From CADEFX01 sp963840425 (GTDB lineage: Bacteria; Pseudomonadota; Alphaproteobacteria; Rhizobiales; Hyphomicrobiaceae), in the NCBI GenBank assembly GCA_963840425.1, contig CAWIYZ010000032.1, positions 1 to 64,000 on the forward strand: a stretch of 64,000 bases of DNA. Reading direction: 5' to 3'. Positions 17,869-27,489 of the stretch are shown one piece after another. The notes beneath the pieces are model-generated. The model worked only from the letters and a program-made list of their open reading frames with translations, did no database searches and was not told where the DNA came from. Made by a program: the position numbers and the translations under genes. Each line of letters opens with the position of its first letter. The first letter of the stretch is position 1.

Positions 17869-18099
17869 ATGGTTGAGCGATTCCTCAAACTCGGCTGGCT
17901 CGCTGCCGAAGTTGGTCTGCTTTTGATAGTACTTTGTGTCTTTCTCAACATTCTCCTCGGTAACGAGGGAGGCGCGTATATCGCCTTTGTTTCCGATAAT
18001 GCCGCCAGGTTTCTGCAGGCGCTTCCTCCCGGCGTCACGCTCGGGATAGCACTCATTATTCTCCTCTATTGGTTCGTAAAGGCCAGGCACCTCAGTTGA
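17869..18099 (+). CDS. Small two-span membrane protein B, paralogue of A
   Basis: A 76-residue protein with two spans, about residues 11-30 and 52-69, joined by a loop containing VSDNAARFLQALPPG, and a basic tail WFVKARHLS. It aligns with the preceding protein over its whole length with the same topology, so the pair looks like a tandem duplication. It starts at ATG 17869, 54 bases after the first gene. Function unknown. Confidence 0.6.
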   Translation: MVERFLKLGWLAAEVGLLLIVLCVFLNILLGNEGGAYIAFVSDNAARFLQALPPGVTLGIALIILLYWFVKARHLS

Positions 18100-18387
18100 G
18101 GCTGGTACGGAAGGTCTTGGGCCGACGGTCCGCAGCCCGCGGTGGTCCCGGCCGTATGATTTCGTCCCCTATTGCAGAGAGCGAGGCGATGGCGTCGATC
18201 ATGATCGGCGCATTGCCATCTTTGGCCATATCGTAGAAGCCCATGCCGGAAGTGCGGCCACCAATGGGCGAGCAATCGGCAGTCCGCCCAGCCACCGCGC
18301 CATTATCGCTCCGATGCTGCATGACAACAGTCGAGAGGCGAACGATGCGCGCATATGATCGGTGCGCTTGATCGAAGGAAGGACTCG

Positions 18388-19632
18388 ATGACGACACCGA
18401 CGCCCGCTGCGCCGCCGAATGCCGCTGACAGCGATCCACGCGCGCTCGGGTGGATGGCCGGGTTTCCGCCGCCGCCGGAGAAGGCGGTCACTTTCGCCGA
18501 CGGCTCGTTCCGGCAATTTCCGCAACTGCGCTGGGCGTGGAGCAATATCCGCCAGCTCGTGCCGACGATCGGGGTCTGGCGCGGTCCAGGCCCGGTATCG
18601 GTGTTGCCCCGGGCCGAGCAGGACATTGGCAGCGTGAAGCTCACGACGATGGACGGCCGGCCGATCACGTTCGATCAGGCGCTCGCCGAGACCTACGCCG
18701 ACGGCATCGCGGTGCTGCATCGCGGCCGTATCGTCTTCGAGCGCTACTTCGGCGCGCTGGAGCCGCACAAGCAGCACATCGCCATGTCGGTGACCAAGTC
18801 GTTCACCGGCGTGCTGGCCGGTATTCTCGTCGCCGAGGGCAGGCTCGATCCGGCCGCGCCCGTGAAGGCCTACGTGCCCGAGCTGGAGGCGAGCGCCTTC
18901 GGCGACGCGACCGTCGAGCAGGTCATGGATATGACGACTGGCCTCAAGTACACGGAGGTTTATACCGACACGAGCTCCGATGTCTGGGCGATGCGGCGCG
19001 CCAACGGCATGGCGCCGCCCGAGCCCGGCGCAACGCCGCCCTCGCTGCTCGAATACCTGACGACGCAGCAGAAGCAGGGCGAGCACGGCCGCGTGTTCGC
19101 CTACAAGACGATCAATACCGACGTGCTCGCCTGGATTACCCGCCGCATCACAGGCCAGTCGCTTTCCGCGCAGCTTTCAACGCGCATCTGGCAGCCGATG
19201 GGCGCGGAGGAGGACGCGCACTACACCGTCGACCGCCTCGGCATCGAGAGTGGCGGCGGTGGCCTCAACACGACTGTGCGCGATCTCGCCCGCTTCGGTG
19301 AGGTGATGCGCAACCGCGGCTACTTCAATGGCCGCCAGATCGTGCCCGCGAGCGTCGTCGACCACATCGCGAGGGGTGGCGATCCGAAGAAATTCGCTCC
19401 TGCCGGCTATGCGACCTTGCCCGGCTGGTCCTACCGCAACCAGTGGTGGGTGAGCCACAACGCGCATGGCGCCACCATGGCGCGCGGCATTCACGGCCAG
19501 TCGATCTACGTCGATCCCAAGGCCGAGATGGTGATCGCGCGTTACGCCTCGCATCCCGCTGCCGGCAACGTCAACAATGATCCCGTGACGCTCCCGGCCT
19601 TCGCGGCGGTGGCGGAGGCGTTGATGGGGTAG
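18388..19632 (+). CDS. Serine hydrolase, beta-lactamase/6-aminohexanoate-dimer hydrolase family
   Basis: A 414-residue penicillin-recognising serine hydrolase. The SxxK catalytic motif is SVTKSFTG (about residues 143-150), the tyrosine motif lies in FAYKTINTDVLAWI, and GGGLNTTVRDLARFGE is the typical following helix. The layout resembles the nylon-oligomer hydrolase NylB and esterases of class C beta-lactamase fold. No signal peptide is seen, so it is probably cytoplasmic. The ATG at 18388 has a GAAGGAAGGA site. Substrate unknown. Confidence 0.87.
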   Translation: MTTPTPAAPPNAADSDPRALGWMAGFPPPPEKAVTFADGSFRQFPQLRWAWSNIRQLVPTIGVWRGPGPVSVLPRAEQDIGSVKLTTMDGRPITFDQALAETYADGIAVLHRGRIVFERYFGALEPHKQHIAMSVTKSFTGVLAGILVAEGRLDPAAPVKAYVPELEASAFGDATVEQVMDMTTGLKYTEVYTDTSSDVWAMRRANGMAPPEPGATPPSLLEYLTTQQKQGEHGRVFAYKTINTDVLAWITRRITGQSLSAQLSTRIWQPMGAEEDAHYTVDRLGIESGGGGLNTTVRDLARFGEVMRNRGYFNGRQIVPASVVDHIARGGDPKKFAPAGYATLPGWSYRNQWWVSHNAHGATMARGIHGQSIYVDPKAEMVIARYASHPAAGNVNNDPVTLPAFAAVAEALMG

Positions 19633-19659
19633 GGCGGGAGTGGCGTCGGGTTGGTGCGC

Positions 19660-20517
19660 CTACCCAGCTCCCGTCTCGATCGGAAGGTCCGGGCGCGCGC
19701 CCCATTCCGACCAGGAGCCGTCGTAGACGGCGGCATCGGGGGCGCCGATCTCAGCCAGCGCCAGGGCAATGACGCCGGCGGTGACGCCGGAGCCGCAGCT
19801 CGCCACCACCGGCCGCTCGGTCGCTACGCCGGCCGCCTTGAATATGGCGCGCAGTCCGGCCTCGTCCTTCAAGGTGCCGTCCGGGTTGAGTAGGTTCGTA
19901 AAAGGCACGTTCTTGGATGACGGAATGCGCCCCGAGCGCAAGCCCGCGCGCGGCTCGGGCGCGGTGCCGGCGAAACGGCCGGCGGCGCGCGCATCGACGA
20001 TCTGCACGTTTCGGTCGCCGATCAGCGCCTTGACCTCGGCGGCGTCGCGCACGAGGCCCGCGTTGAAGCGTGGCGTGAAGTGGCGCGGCGTGCGCAGCGG
20101 CGGCTCTCCGCTTTCCAACGCGCGATCCTCGGCCTTCCATTTCTTCAGGCCGCCGTTCAGCACTGCGACATCCCGATGTCCCATGGTGCGGAACATCCAC
20201 CAGACGCGCGCGGCCGAGTAGAGACCCTCCGAGTCGTAGACGACGACGCGCAGGCCGTCGCCGATGCCCATTTTCTTCATCTGGCTCGCGAACTGGACCG
20301 GCGATGGCAGCATGTGGGGCAGCGGATTGCTCTTGTCCGAGATCGCGTCGATGTCGAAGAAGATGGCGCCCGGGATGTGCTCGGCCTCGTATTCGGCGCG
20401 CGCGTTGCGCTTGGCTGTGGGCAGGTGCATGGAGCCATCGAGCACGATGACGTCGGGGGCGGCGAGATGGTCGGCGAGCCATTGCGTCTCGACCAGCCAT
20501 TTCGATTGGCGCGGCAT
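19660..20517 (-). CDS. sseA: 3-mercaptopyruvate/thiosulfate sulfurtransferase
   Basis: A 285-residue two-domain rhodanese. The inactive N-terminal domain carries VIVLDGSMHLP and HIPGAIFFDID; the catalytic Cys lies in the C-terminal loop SCGSGVTAG, the CGSGVT form typical of 3-mercaptopyruvate sulfurtransferases. It transfers sulfane sulfur from mercaptopyruvate to acceptors such as cyanide or thioredoxin. The start at 20517 (MPRQSKWLVETQWLADHL) is the usual family N-terminus; the frame runs on to 20676 through repeat DNA. The gene is convergent with the serine hydrolase. Confidence 0.9.
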   Translation of the reverse strand: MPRQSKWLVETQWLADHLAAPDVIVLDGSMHLPTAKRNARAEYEAEHIPGAIFFDIDAISDKSNPLPHMLPSPVQFASQMKKMGIGDGLRVVVYDSEGLYSAARVWWMFRTMGHRDVAVLNGGLKKWKAEDRALESGEPPLRTPRHFTPRFNAGLVRDAAEVKALIGDRNVQIVDARAAGRFAGTAPEPRAGLRSGRIPSSKNVPFTNLLNPDGTLKDEAGLRAIFKAAGVATERPVVASCGSGVTAGVIALALAEIGAPDAAVYDGSWSEWGARPDLPIETGAG

Positions 20518-20635
20518 GGGTGGTTTTCTCCCGGTTCCTCGATTGTTGTGTATCCGATGTTTCTGGCCGTATTTGTATCCGTCCTGGGCGCTGGCGTCAT
20601 CACTACTGGTTGCAGGGCTGGCTGCCGCCTGAACT

Positions 20636-20711
20636 CTGGGTCCCGGGTCGCGCGCGAGAGCTGATCCAGTAGCCATAAGGATCGCTCGGGCTCGCGCTTG
20701 CCCGGGATGAC
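20636..20711 (-). repeat. GTCATCCCGG dispersed repeat, copy 1
   Basis: On the minus strand it begins GTCATCCCGGG and ends CCCGGGACCCAG. The same ends bound the copies at 20745-20820 (plus) and 56994-57076 (plus). The interior varies between copies while the ends are fixed. Confidence 0.75.
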
Positions 20712-20744
20712 AGGTGGGTTTTGGGCAGCGGCTTACACGTCAAT

Positions 20745-20820
20745 GTCATCCCGGAAACCGCGCGGCCGAAGGGCGTCGTTATGGAAGGACGAAATCCCCG
20801 CGCGGTTATCCGGGACCCAG
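20745..20820 (+). repeat. GTCATCCCGG dispersed repeat, copy 2
   Basis: Starts GTCATCCCGG and ends CCGGGACCCAG, 76 bases, facing the copy at 20636-20711 across a 33-base spacer. The interior has its own CCGCGCGG / CCGCGCGG self-complementary pair, so it can fold as a hairpin. Confidence 0.75.
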
Positions 20821-20872
20821 AGCAAAAAGCGGCTGCCAATGCCAGCCGCTTGTTCGTCATGCCTGCTGCGTC

Positions 20873-21595
20873 TCAAGCAAACACGAGGCGGATGCGGCGG
20901 TTCTGCTTGCCCTTGTTCTCGATCTTGGCGATGGCGAGGCGACCGATCTCGCCGGTGGCGCGCACGTGCGTGCCGCCACAGGGCTGCAGATCGACGGCGC
21001 CGCCCTCGCCGATGACGACAAGGCGGACCTTGCCCGTGCCCATGGGCGGTTTGACCGACATGGTGCGCACCAGATGCGGGTTGGCCTCGAGCTCGGCATC
21101 CGTGATCCAGCGCTCGGAGACGGGATGATTGGCGGCCACCAGCGCGTTCAGCTCGGCGGTGAGACGCTCCTTGTCGACGCCGGACGGATCGGCGATGTCG
21201 AAATCGAGCCGGCCATCCTCAGCGCCGATCTGGCCGCCGGTGACGGGAAACTTGACGAGACTGCAGAGCAAATGCAGGGCGGTGTGCATGCGCATGTGCT
21301 TGTAGCGCGTGTCCCAGTTGAGACGGGCGCGCACACTTTGACCCGGCGCTGGGCGCGGAGCACCTTCAGGCGCGACGTGGGCGATGGTGGTCTTGTCGGC
21401 GTCCCACACCGTCGTGGCGATGGGGCAGGAGCCGCTGCCGTCGATCTCGAGCACGCCTGCATCGCCCGGCTGGCCGCCGGAGGAGGCATAGAACACGGTG
21501 CGGTCGAGCACGATACCGCCGCGCTCGTTGATGGCGACCACCTTGGCCTCGCACTCCTCGAGGTAGGCATCGGCTCTGAAAAGTTGCTCGGTCAT
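20873..21595 (-). CDS. Alanyl-tRNA editing protein AlaX
   Basis: A free-standing editing domain of 240 residues that removes Ser or Gly mischarged onto tRNA-Ala. The editing-site motif is YASSGGQPGDAG, the first zinc pair lies in HTALHLL (HxxxH), and the second in CGGTHV (CxxxH). The presence of the GGQPGD loop and the length fit the AlaX-M class. Start chosen at ATG 21595 (MTEQLFRADAYL); the frame continues to 21646 without homology. It is followed downstream on the minus strand by sseA across a repeat-filled gap. Confidence 0.9.
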   Translation of the reverse strand: MTEQLFRADAYLEECEAKVVAINERGGIVLDRTVFYASSGGQPGDAGVLEIDGSGSCPIATTVWDADKTTIAHVAPEGAPRPAPGQSVRARLNWDTRYKHMRMHTALHLLCSLVKFPVTGGQIGAEDGRLDFDIADPSGVDKERLTAELNALVAANHPVSERWITDAELEANPHLVRTMSVKPPMGTGKVRLVVIGEGGAVDLQPCGGTHVRATGEIGRLAIAKIENKGKQNRRIRLVFA

Positions 21596-21782
21596 CGGTG
21601 GGGCCTTCTGAAAGCTGGCGGCGCTCGGCGCACCTTCACGCCGCATCTGTGTTTTTGCAATGGGAAGCGATGGGCCGTGGTCCGGCCGAGCGGCGACCGC
21701 AGGAGATATGCCGGTCTGCTCTACCCCAAGGATCGGCGACGCCGACCTGGGCCTCCTGTGTCGCAGATATGCCTTTCGGGCG

Positions 21783-24700
21783 TCACCCCAGCGCGGCTGG
21801 AGCCCGGCTTGGGATTATTGCGCGACCTTTGCTGATGCATTCGGGCGGAATTTCCATTCGGCATCGGACACCGTCCGGCGGAAAGTCGAGAGCGACGGTG
21901 CCATTGAGCTCGTACGGAACAAGCTCTCTGACGATGGTTGTGCCGTAACCTGTTTGGCTGCGGCGTCTGAACCGGAGGGCCATCGATCTCCTGCCATTCG
22001 ATGGCGAGCCGGCCGGACGAGCCATTGCGCAACCACCACCAGCGAAGCTGCACCCGACCAGTACGGTGGGACAATGCCCCGTATTTTGCGGCGTTGGTGG
22101 TCAGCTCGTGCACAACCATGGCCATGGCCTGGGCTGCTTCTGCCGTCAACGTCACATGGGGACCACCGATCTCCACATTGCCGACCTCATAGGGTGCAAA
22201 CTCGCGCCGAACGATGTCGCGCAGCGACACGCCAACCCAGCGGTTTTGGCTCAGCAATTCATGCGTCCGCGCCAGTGCCTTTATCCGGCTTTCGAGTGCA
22301 GCCGTGAAGTCTGGCAACGACGCATGACCCCCCATGGGTCTGAGCGATGATGGCGACAACGGTGGCCAGCACGTTCTTGACGCGGTGGTCGAGCTCGGCG
22401 ACCAGCGCGCGCTGATGGTCCTCGGAGCGCTTGCGTTCGGTGATGTCAATGCTGACACCAAGCACGCGCCGCGGGCAGCCGTCACCTTCGTACGAGATGA
22501 AGCAACGCGTCTCGACCCATCGCACCTCGCCGACGCTGGACGACTAATACGATACTCCACACTGTACTCGCGCCGGCCTGGCGAAGGATCGTCTGCGCAC
22601 TCCTTCCACCAGCCCTATGTCGTCAGAGTGCACGTCGAGCCAGGCATTGGCGGACGCGATACTCGGTCGTGCCCTCGGGCAGGCCGTGGATGGCCGCATA
22701 GCCCTCAGAAATCTGCATGATCTCGGTGTCGAGCGTCATACGCAAAGCTGCCAACGAGAGCCGCCGTTTCCGGCAAACGCCACCTGAATATTGCGCTCTT
22801 CCAGCACCCGCTCTGCTTTCTTGCGCTCGGTGATGTTTCGAGTGAGACCCTTGATGCGCAGGAGCCTGCCCGTCGCGTCAAATTCGCCCTTGGCCGTCTC
22901 CTCCAGCCAGATCGGTTCGCCGTTCGGACCGGCAGAAGCGGAAAGTCAGAGCATATGAGGGATTGCTGGGAGAGAGCTCCCGGATCTTTGCTTTGACGCT
23001 GGCTCGATCGTCTGGATGAACGTGTCCGAAAAAGGCGTTGCGTGGCTGAGCTGCTCCCCTGGTCGTCCTCAATCCCCAATATCAAAGCCGCGTTGTCGCT
23101 GCGGCAGCGACCGACCCGTGACGGCATTCCAATCGAAGGCCATGACGCGGCCTGCTGTCAATGCATCCGCCAAGCTGGCCTTGTGCGCCTCGAGCGCGGC
23201 CTCTGTTTGCTTGCGCTGCGTCACGTCGATGTTGGCCCCGATGACGCGCGCGCCTCCATCATTGTCGTAGGATATCAAGCTGCGTGAATCGATCCATCGT
23301 ATCTCACCGCCAGCACGCACGATGCGGTATTCGCAATAGTGCTCGCACCGCCGGTCGGCCATGGCCTGCTTGAAGCCAGCCTCTACGCGGGGCAGGTCTT
23401 CGGGATGAACTCCTCGCGCGCCAATAGTCGCGGCTGATGTCCTCGGTGCCTTCGGGCAAGCCGTGCATGGCCACATAGCCAGGCGACACCTGCATCCGCT
23501 CCAACGTCGACATCGAAGGTGAACGTTCCAACCAGCGCGAACTGGCCGGCGAGCGCAAGCTGCGCGTTGCGCTCGGCCAGCATCTGCTCGGCCTGCTTGC
23601 GCTCGCTGATGTCGACGGTCATGTTGACTGACGCCAACGATCGCTCCTGTGCGGTCACGCAGAGGCGTTGGATAAGGAGCGATCGGAACGCGGCTGCCAT
23701 CTACCCGCTCGAGGATCGCCTCCCGACCTCGCACGATGCGGCCCAGGCTGCAGGGCAATCTCGGTGGGGCAATCTTGCAAGGCCATGGGTGTGCCATCGG
23801 CGTGGTAGTAGCGGGCAAAATCGGACCATCTGTCCTCTCCCAGCCTGGGCTTGGCGCCCCACAGATTGACCGCAGCGTCGTTGCAATATGTGATGCGACC
23901 GGCAGCGTCCGTTACGTAGATGGCGGCCGGCAGCGCCCCCAGCAGGTCGCGCAACGCACGCTCGCTTTCCTGCAGTGTGGCCTCGACATGTTTGCGCTCG
24001 GTGATGTCGTGGGTGACCCCGAGCAATTGCACGGCCGGCCGGCGGCATCGCGCACGACGGCTCCTTCGATCGCAACCCAGCGCTCTCGATCAGTGGGCGA
24101 CCTGATCAGGACGAGCCTTGAGACGGTACTCGGCCCTGCAGTGTCTGGCTAGCACCCGTTCAATCCCGAGAATGCGGTGTCCAGATCGGAGAAGATCGTC
24201 TGGATGCACCTGGGCCCGCATCTGCGCGAGAGTTTGAGGCGGCGCATTGGGACCATGCCCGTGAATGTGCCGATCGCGCACGTCGTTGTCGAACTGGCGG
24301 CTTTTCAGGTCGAGGCTCCAGGTGCCAAGCTCGGCACAGTCGAGGGCCAGTTGTAAGCGGCGATTGCTGTTCTCCAGCGCGAACACGTGCTGCCGCCGCT
24401 CCGTGAACAGCGCAGAGAGAACCAGGATGCAGCCGCAAAGGGCCAACAAGGCCGTTTGAGCCGCATAGATGCGGGTGACAAGGGGAATGCTGGGGTCACC
24501 CAAACGACCGATGCCAAACGTGACGGTCCAGACGATGACGAAGGCGAGCGATGAATGCGGTGGCTGCGGCAAACAGCGGGCGACAGCGAGCGGCCAGATA
24601 AAGCACGAGGGGCGCCAGCAAGGCGCCGGGCAGAAGCGTAAACCAATGGTCACCAGGCGCAGCCGAGACCCACCGTGCTCACGAGCGCCAGGACCGCAAG

Positions 24701-25321
24701 CAAGAGCAGCCCTTCTGCTATCTCCGATTTTGTGGGCCTGTCGTGCCAGATCCCGGCGAGCCCAATCACCAAGGGCGCAACGCTGACGACGCCAAGAGCG
24801 TCGGACGCGAACCAGTTCCACCACGTGATCAGGAACGGCGTCCCCGAGTTGTGGAAGAGGATGAACCCCAACGTCCCGCCCACTCCCGAGGCCGCAGCGC
24901 CGACCGCCGCCGCTGCAACAAAGCCGAGCACGTTGCGCACTTGGTCGAGTTTGAACTGTGGGCCGAAATAACGAGCGATCAGCCCTGCGACGAGAATGGT
25001 TTCGCCGGCATTGCAGAGGGTGAAGACCACAGTTGCCGCGAGATTGCGGTCGCCCATCAGATTGGCAACGACCGAGGCAGCCATGATCCCGATGGCGACT
25101 GGCCACCGTGCCTTGGGTCCCAAGGCAATGAGCGTTCCCGCGGCGATACCGGCAGCGGGCCAGAACACGGCCACATCATCCGGTTTTGTGAGAAGGGCAA
25201 GACCGAGGTGCGCGCCCAAGAAATACGCAATGCCGACCGCTATCGCGAGCGCAAGCGAGGACATCCATCGGTTATGCAGAACAGGGTTGCTGTACCAGCG
25301 GCGCTGCAGCGCGTACTGCAT
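21783..25321 (-). pseudogene. MASE1/multi-PAS/HWE sensor histidine kinase, multiple frameshifts
   Basis: The pieces of one large sensor kinase run along the minus strand but switch frame at least eight times. From 25321 down to about 24480 there is a MASE1 membrane sensor (many hydrophobic spans, with VAVFWPAAGIAAGTLIALGP). Then at least four PAS/PAC units follow, marked by the PAC endings THDITERKHVEATL (about 24010), DISERKQAEQML (about 23610), NIDVTQRKQTEAAL (about 23220) and SIDITERKRSEDHQ (about 22450). The kinase part has the H-box LVAELDHRVKNVLATVVA and the N-box VVHELTTNAAKYGALS, which identify the HWE/HisKA_2 class, ending near 21783. Intact, it would be about 1,170 residues. As read it cannot give a complete protein. 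Confidence 0.85.
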
Positions 25322-25611
25322 TCGCTATCCCCTCATCGCCACGCATGCCGATCGGCCACAACCGCAGCGCGCTGTAAGAACCCCACAGGGTTGTAAGCCA
25401 TTTCAAGCCATGGCCTGAACATCAGAGGTTATGCTGATATTGGCCGGCTGAAAGTCTGTAGGGCAGGCACAGTTAATGCCCCAAAGGTTGCCTTTAGAAA
25501 TTTTGATCCGCGCGGATCAGGCGGCGGAGTGCGGTCCCACCGGCGGCTCATGCTAGGCAATCAGTTCACCGCGCGAGTGGCCGCGCGAGGTTCGGGATGA
25601 CGCGCCACCTG

Positions 25612-26659
25612 TCACGCATCCGGATCGACGAATACTTGCGGCACGGGCGTGCCTTTGGTCGCGAGCCACTTCGGCACGGGCAGGTTCTTGGAGCGCAGGA
25701 AGTCCGGGTTGAACAGCTTCGACTGATAGCGCGTGCCGTAGTCGCAGAGCAGCGTGACGATGGTGTGGCCCGGACCCAAGTCGCGCGCCAGGCCGAATTG
25801 CGCCCGCGACGTTGACGCCCGTCGAGGAGCCGAGGCACAGGCCTTCCTCGGTCAAGAGGTCGAAGACGATCTGCACCGCGTCGGCGTCGGGAATGAAGTA
25901 GGACTTGTCGACCACCACGCCTTCGAGGTTCTTGGTGATGCGACCCTGGCCGATGCCTTCGGTGATGGAGGAGCCCTCGGCCTTGAGCACGCCGGTGGTG
26001 TAGTAGCTGTGCAGGGCCGCGCCGGCCACGTCGGCGAGCGCGATCTGAATGTTCTTGCGTTTGGCCTTGAGACCCATCGACACACCGCCCAGCGTGCCGC
26101 CGGAGCCGACGGCCGAGACAAAGCCATCGACCTTGCCGTCGAGGTCGGCCCAGATCTCCTCCGCCGTCGTCTCGATGTGCGCCTGCCGATTGGCGACGTT
26201 GTCGAACTGATTGGCCCAGATGGCGCCGTTGGGCTCGGTCTTGGCCAGCGTCTCGGCCAGCCGCGCGGAATACTTCACGTAGTTGTTCGGGTTCTTGTAG
26301 GGGACGGCCGGCACCTCGATCAGCTCGGCGCCGAGCAGGCGCAGGGTGTCCTTCTTCTCCTGACTCTGCGTTTCGGGAATGACGATGACGCTGCGGAAGC
26401 CGAGCGCATTGCCGATGAGGGTCAGGCCGATGCCGGTGTTGCCGGCGGTGCCTTCGACGACGGTGCCGCCGGGGCGGAGGTCACCACGCTTCACGGCATC
26501 CTGAATGATGTAGAGCGCGGCGCGGTCCTTGACGGACTGGCCGGGGTTCATGAACTCGGCCTTGCCGAGGATGGTGCAGCCGGTCGCCTCGGAGGCGCGC
26601 TTCAGCTTGATGAGCGGCGTGCGCCCGACGGCGGCGACGACGCTGTCTGCTGTGGTCAA
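25612..26659 (-). CDS. cysK: Cysteine synthase A, one frameshift near the 3' end
   Basis: PLP enzyme that makes cysteine from O-acetylserine and sulfide. The PLP lysine lies in QSVKDRAA, the substrate loop is EGTAGNTGIGL, and the phosphate cup reads VGSGGTLGG. The start is set at TTG 26659 (TTADSVVAAVGRTPLIKL) because a strong AGGAGG lies just upstream. After SSTGVNVAGAIR the read frame goes off and runs to 25553. Dropping one C near 25790-25796 restores LARDLGPGHTIVTLLCDYGT and a family-like tail ending VFVDPDA at 25612. The restored protein has about 348 residues. A single base error or a recent mutation would explain it. Confidence 0.85.
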
Positions 26660-26761
26660 GGGGACGCTCCTCCTGTCAGCGGCAGGCTCGAGTGCGATCG
26701 TCTCACATGGAAGCAATACCGCGTCCATGTGGGGCGTGAATCGCCCTCGAATTTAAAGTGT

Positions 26762-26833
26762 AGAGCAGGATTCACGCTTCGGCCGCGACGTGTCGATTGT
26801 GGCAAGGTAGTTCATCCGAAGCGATCCTGCTCT
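26762..26833. repeat. Palindromic repeat AGAGCAGGAT...ATCCTGCTCT
   Basis: Left arm AGAGCAGGAT-TCA-CGCTTCGG and right arm CCGAAGCG-ATCCTGCTCT pair perfectly over 18 bases with a three-base bulge and a 33-base loop. This type of arm is familiar from rhizobial intergenic repeats (from memory). Confidence 0.7.
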
Positions 26834-26980
26834 GGCCGGTGGCATGTGGGCCAAACTAGAACGGCGGCGCGGTCGGTCGCAAGGCGGGCCGGGTCGGGCT
26901 CCGACGGGCAAGTTGCGCTGTGGCGGTGAAGATGGTTGGACCGGCAACGCCTGACAATCGCTAGTAACGTAGGACAACAC

Positions 26981-27055
26981 TAGCGCAACGTATAGCGCAA
27001 CAGTTGCCGCAAGCATAGCGCAATGGCCCCGTTAACATGAGGCTATGTTGCGCTA
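26981..27055. promoter_or_regulatory. Cluster of TAGCGCAA boxes, possible operator
   Basis: TAGCGCAA occurs directly at 26981-26988, 26993-27000 and 27016-27023, and inverted (TTGCGCTA) at 27048-27055. The third and fourth extend to a nine-base inverted pair, ATAGCGCAA / TTGCGCTAT, around a 24-base loop. Four copies of an eight-base word in 75 bases is far above chance. They lie in the space between cysK and the outer-membrane protein gene. Confidence 0.4.
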
Positions 27056-27270
27056 TCGGCGATGCCTGATGGCTGGTTGGAGCGAGCCAGGGAAAAGTAA
27101 TCCCCGCTGCCGTGGCTGCCCTCATAGTGATGTGGTCTCGGATCACCGGAGTGCGCTGGTTCTGCAGCGGCGCGCCTCAGCCTGCGATCCGGGAGCCGTC
27201 GTCCGTTTCCCTCCTGCGGCTGGCCGCCAGACCAGTGGAGCGTCGCAGCGGGCGCGGAGACGGACTGAGC

Positions 27271-27324
27271 CCGGGCATCGTTGAGCCCGTGAGCGCTAAG
27301 GTCGACCGGCTGAACGATGCCCGG
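27271..27324. repeat. Long perfect-stem hairpin
   Basis: CCGGGCATCGTT (27271-27282) pairs with AACGATGCCCGG (27313-27324). Inside, AGCC and GGCT add four more pairs after one mismatch, with a 20-base loop. There is no following T-run, so a simple terminator is unlikely. Confidence 0.55.
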
Positions 27325-27489
27325 CTCCGCCTTCTCGTCATTGCCTCGGGCCGAAAGGCCGCGGGATTGGAGGCGCTTGTCTCCTCGCCAAAGCGGGGCG
27401 CTGCTTAACCCGCACTTAACCCTACCGGCGCATTATACGGCACATGTGTCAGTGGGCCTCTCGGAAGGTCCGATCGTGAAGGTGTCGCC

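Larger units (their letters stand above)
20518..20872. other. Intergenic stretch with an inverted pair of dispersed repeats
   Basis: No gene is seen in this stretch. It lies between two leftward genes, sseA and the AlaX gene, and holds two 76-base repeat copies in opposite orientation (20636-20711 and 20745-20820). Reading frames through it lack ribosome sites and codon bias. Confidence 0.7.
26660..27489. other. Geneless stretch of 830 bases rich in inverted repeats
   Basis: Lies between the 5' end of cysK and the outer-membrane protein gene, so it should hold both promoters. No reading frame here looks like a gene: the longest, 27112-27408, has no ribosome site and no recognisable sequence. 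It contains a palindromic repeat (26762-26833), a TAGCGCAA cluster (26981-27055) and a long hairpin (27271-27324), listed separately. Confidence 0.65.

Noticed and set aside
18092..18322. Small leftward frame with GFYDMAKDGNAPIMIDAIAS
   Set aside because: The peptide looks protein-like, but there is no ribosome site, no family match known to me and the rest of the frame is low quality. It could be a remnant; not supported enough to list.
27112..27408. 98-codon frame in the geneless stretch before the outer-membrane protein
   Set aside because: No ribosome site and no recognisable pattern; it covers the long hairpin.
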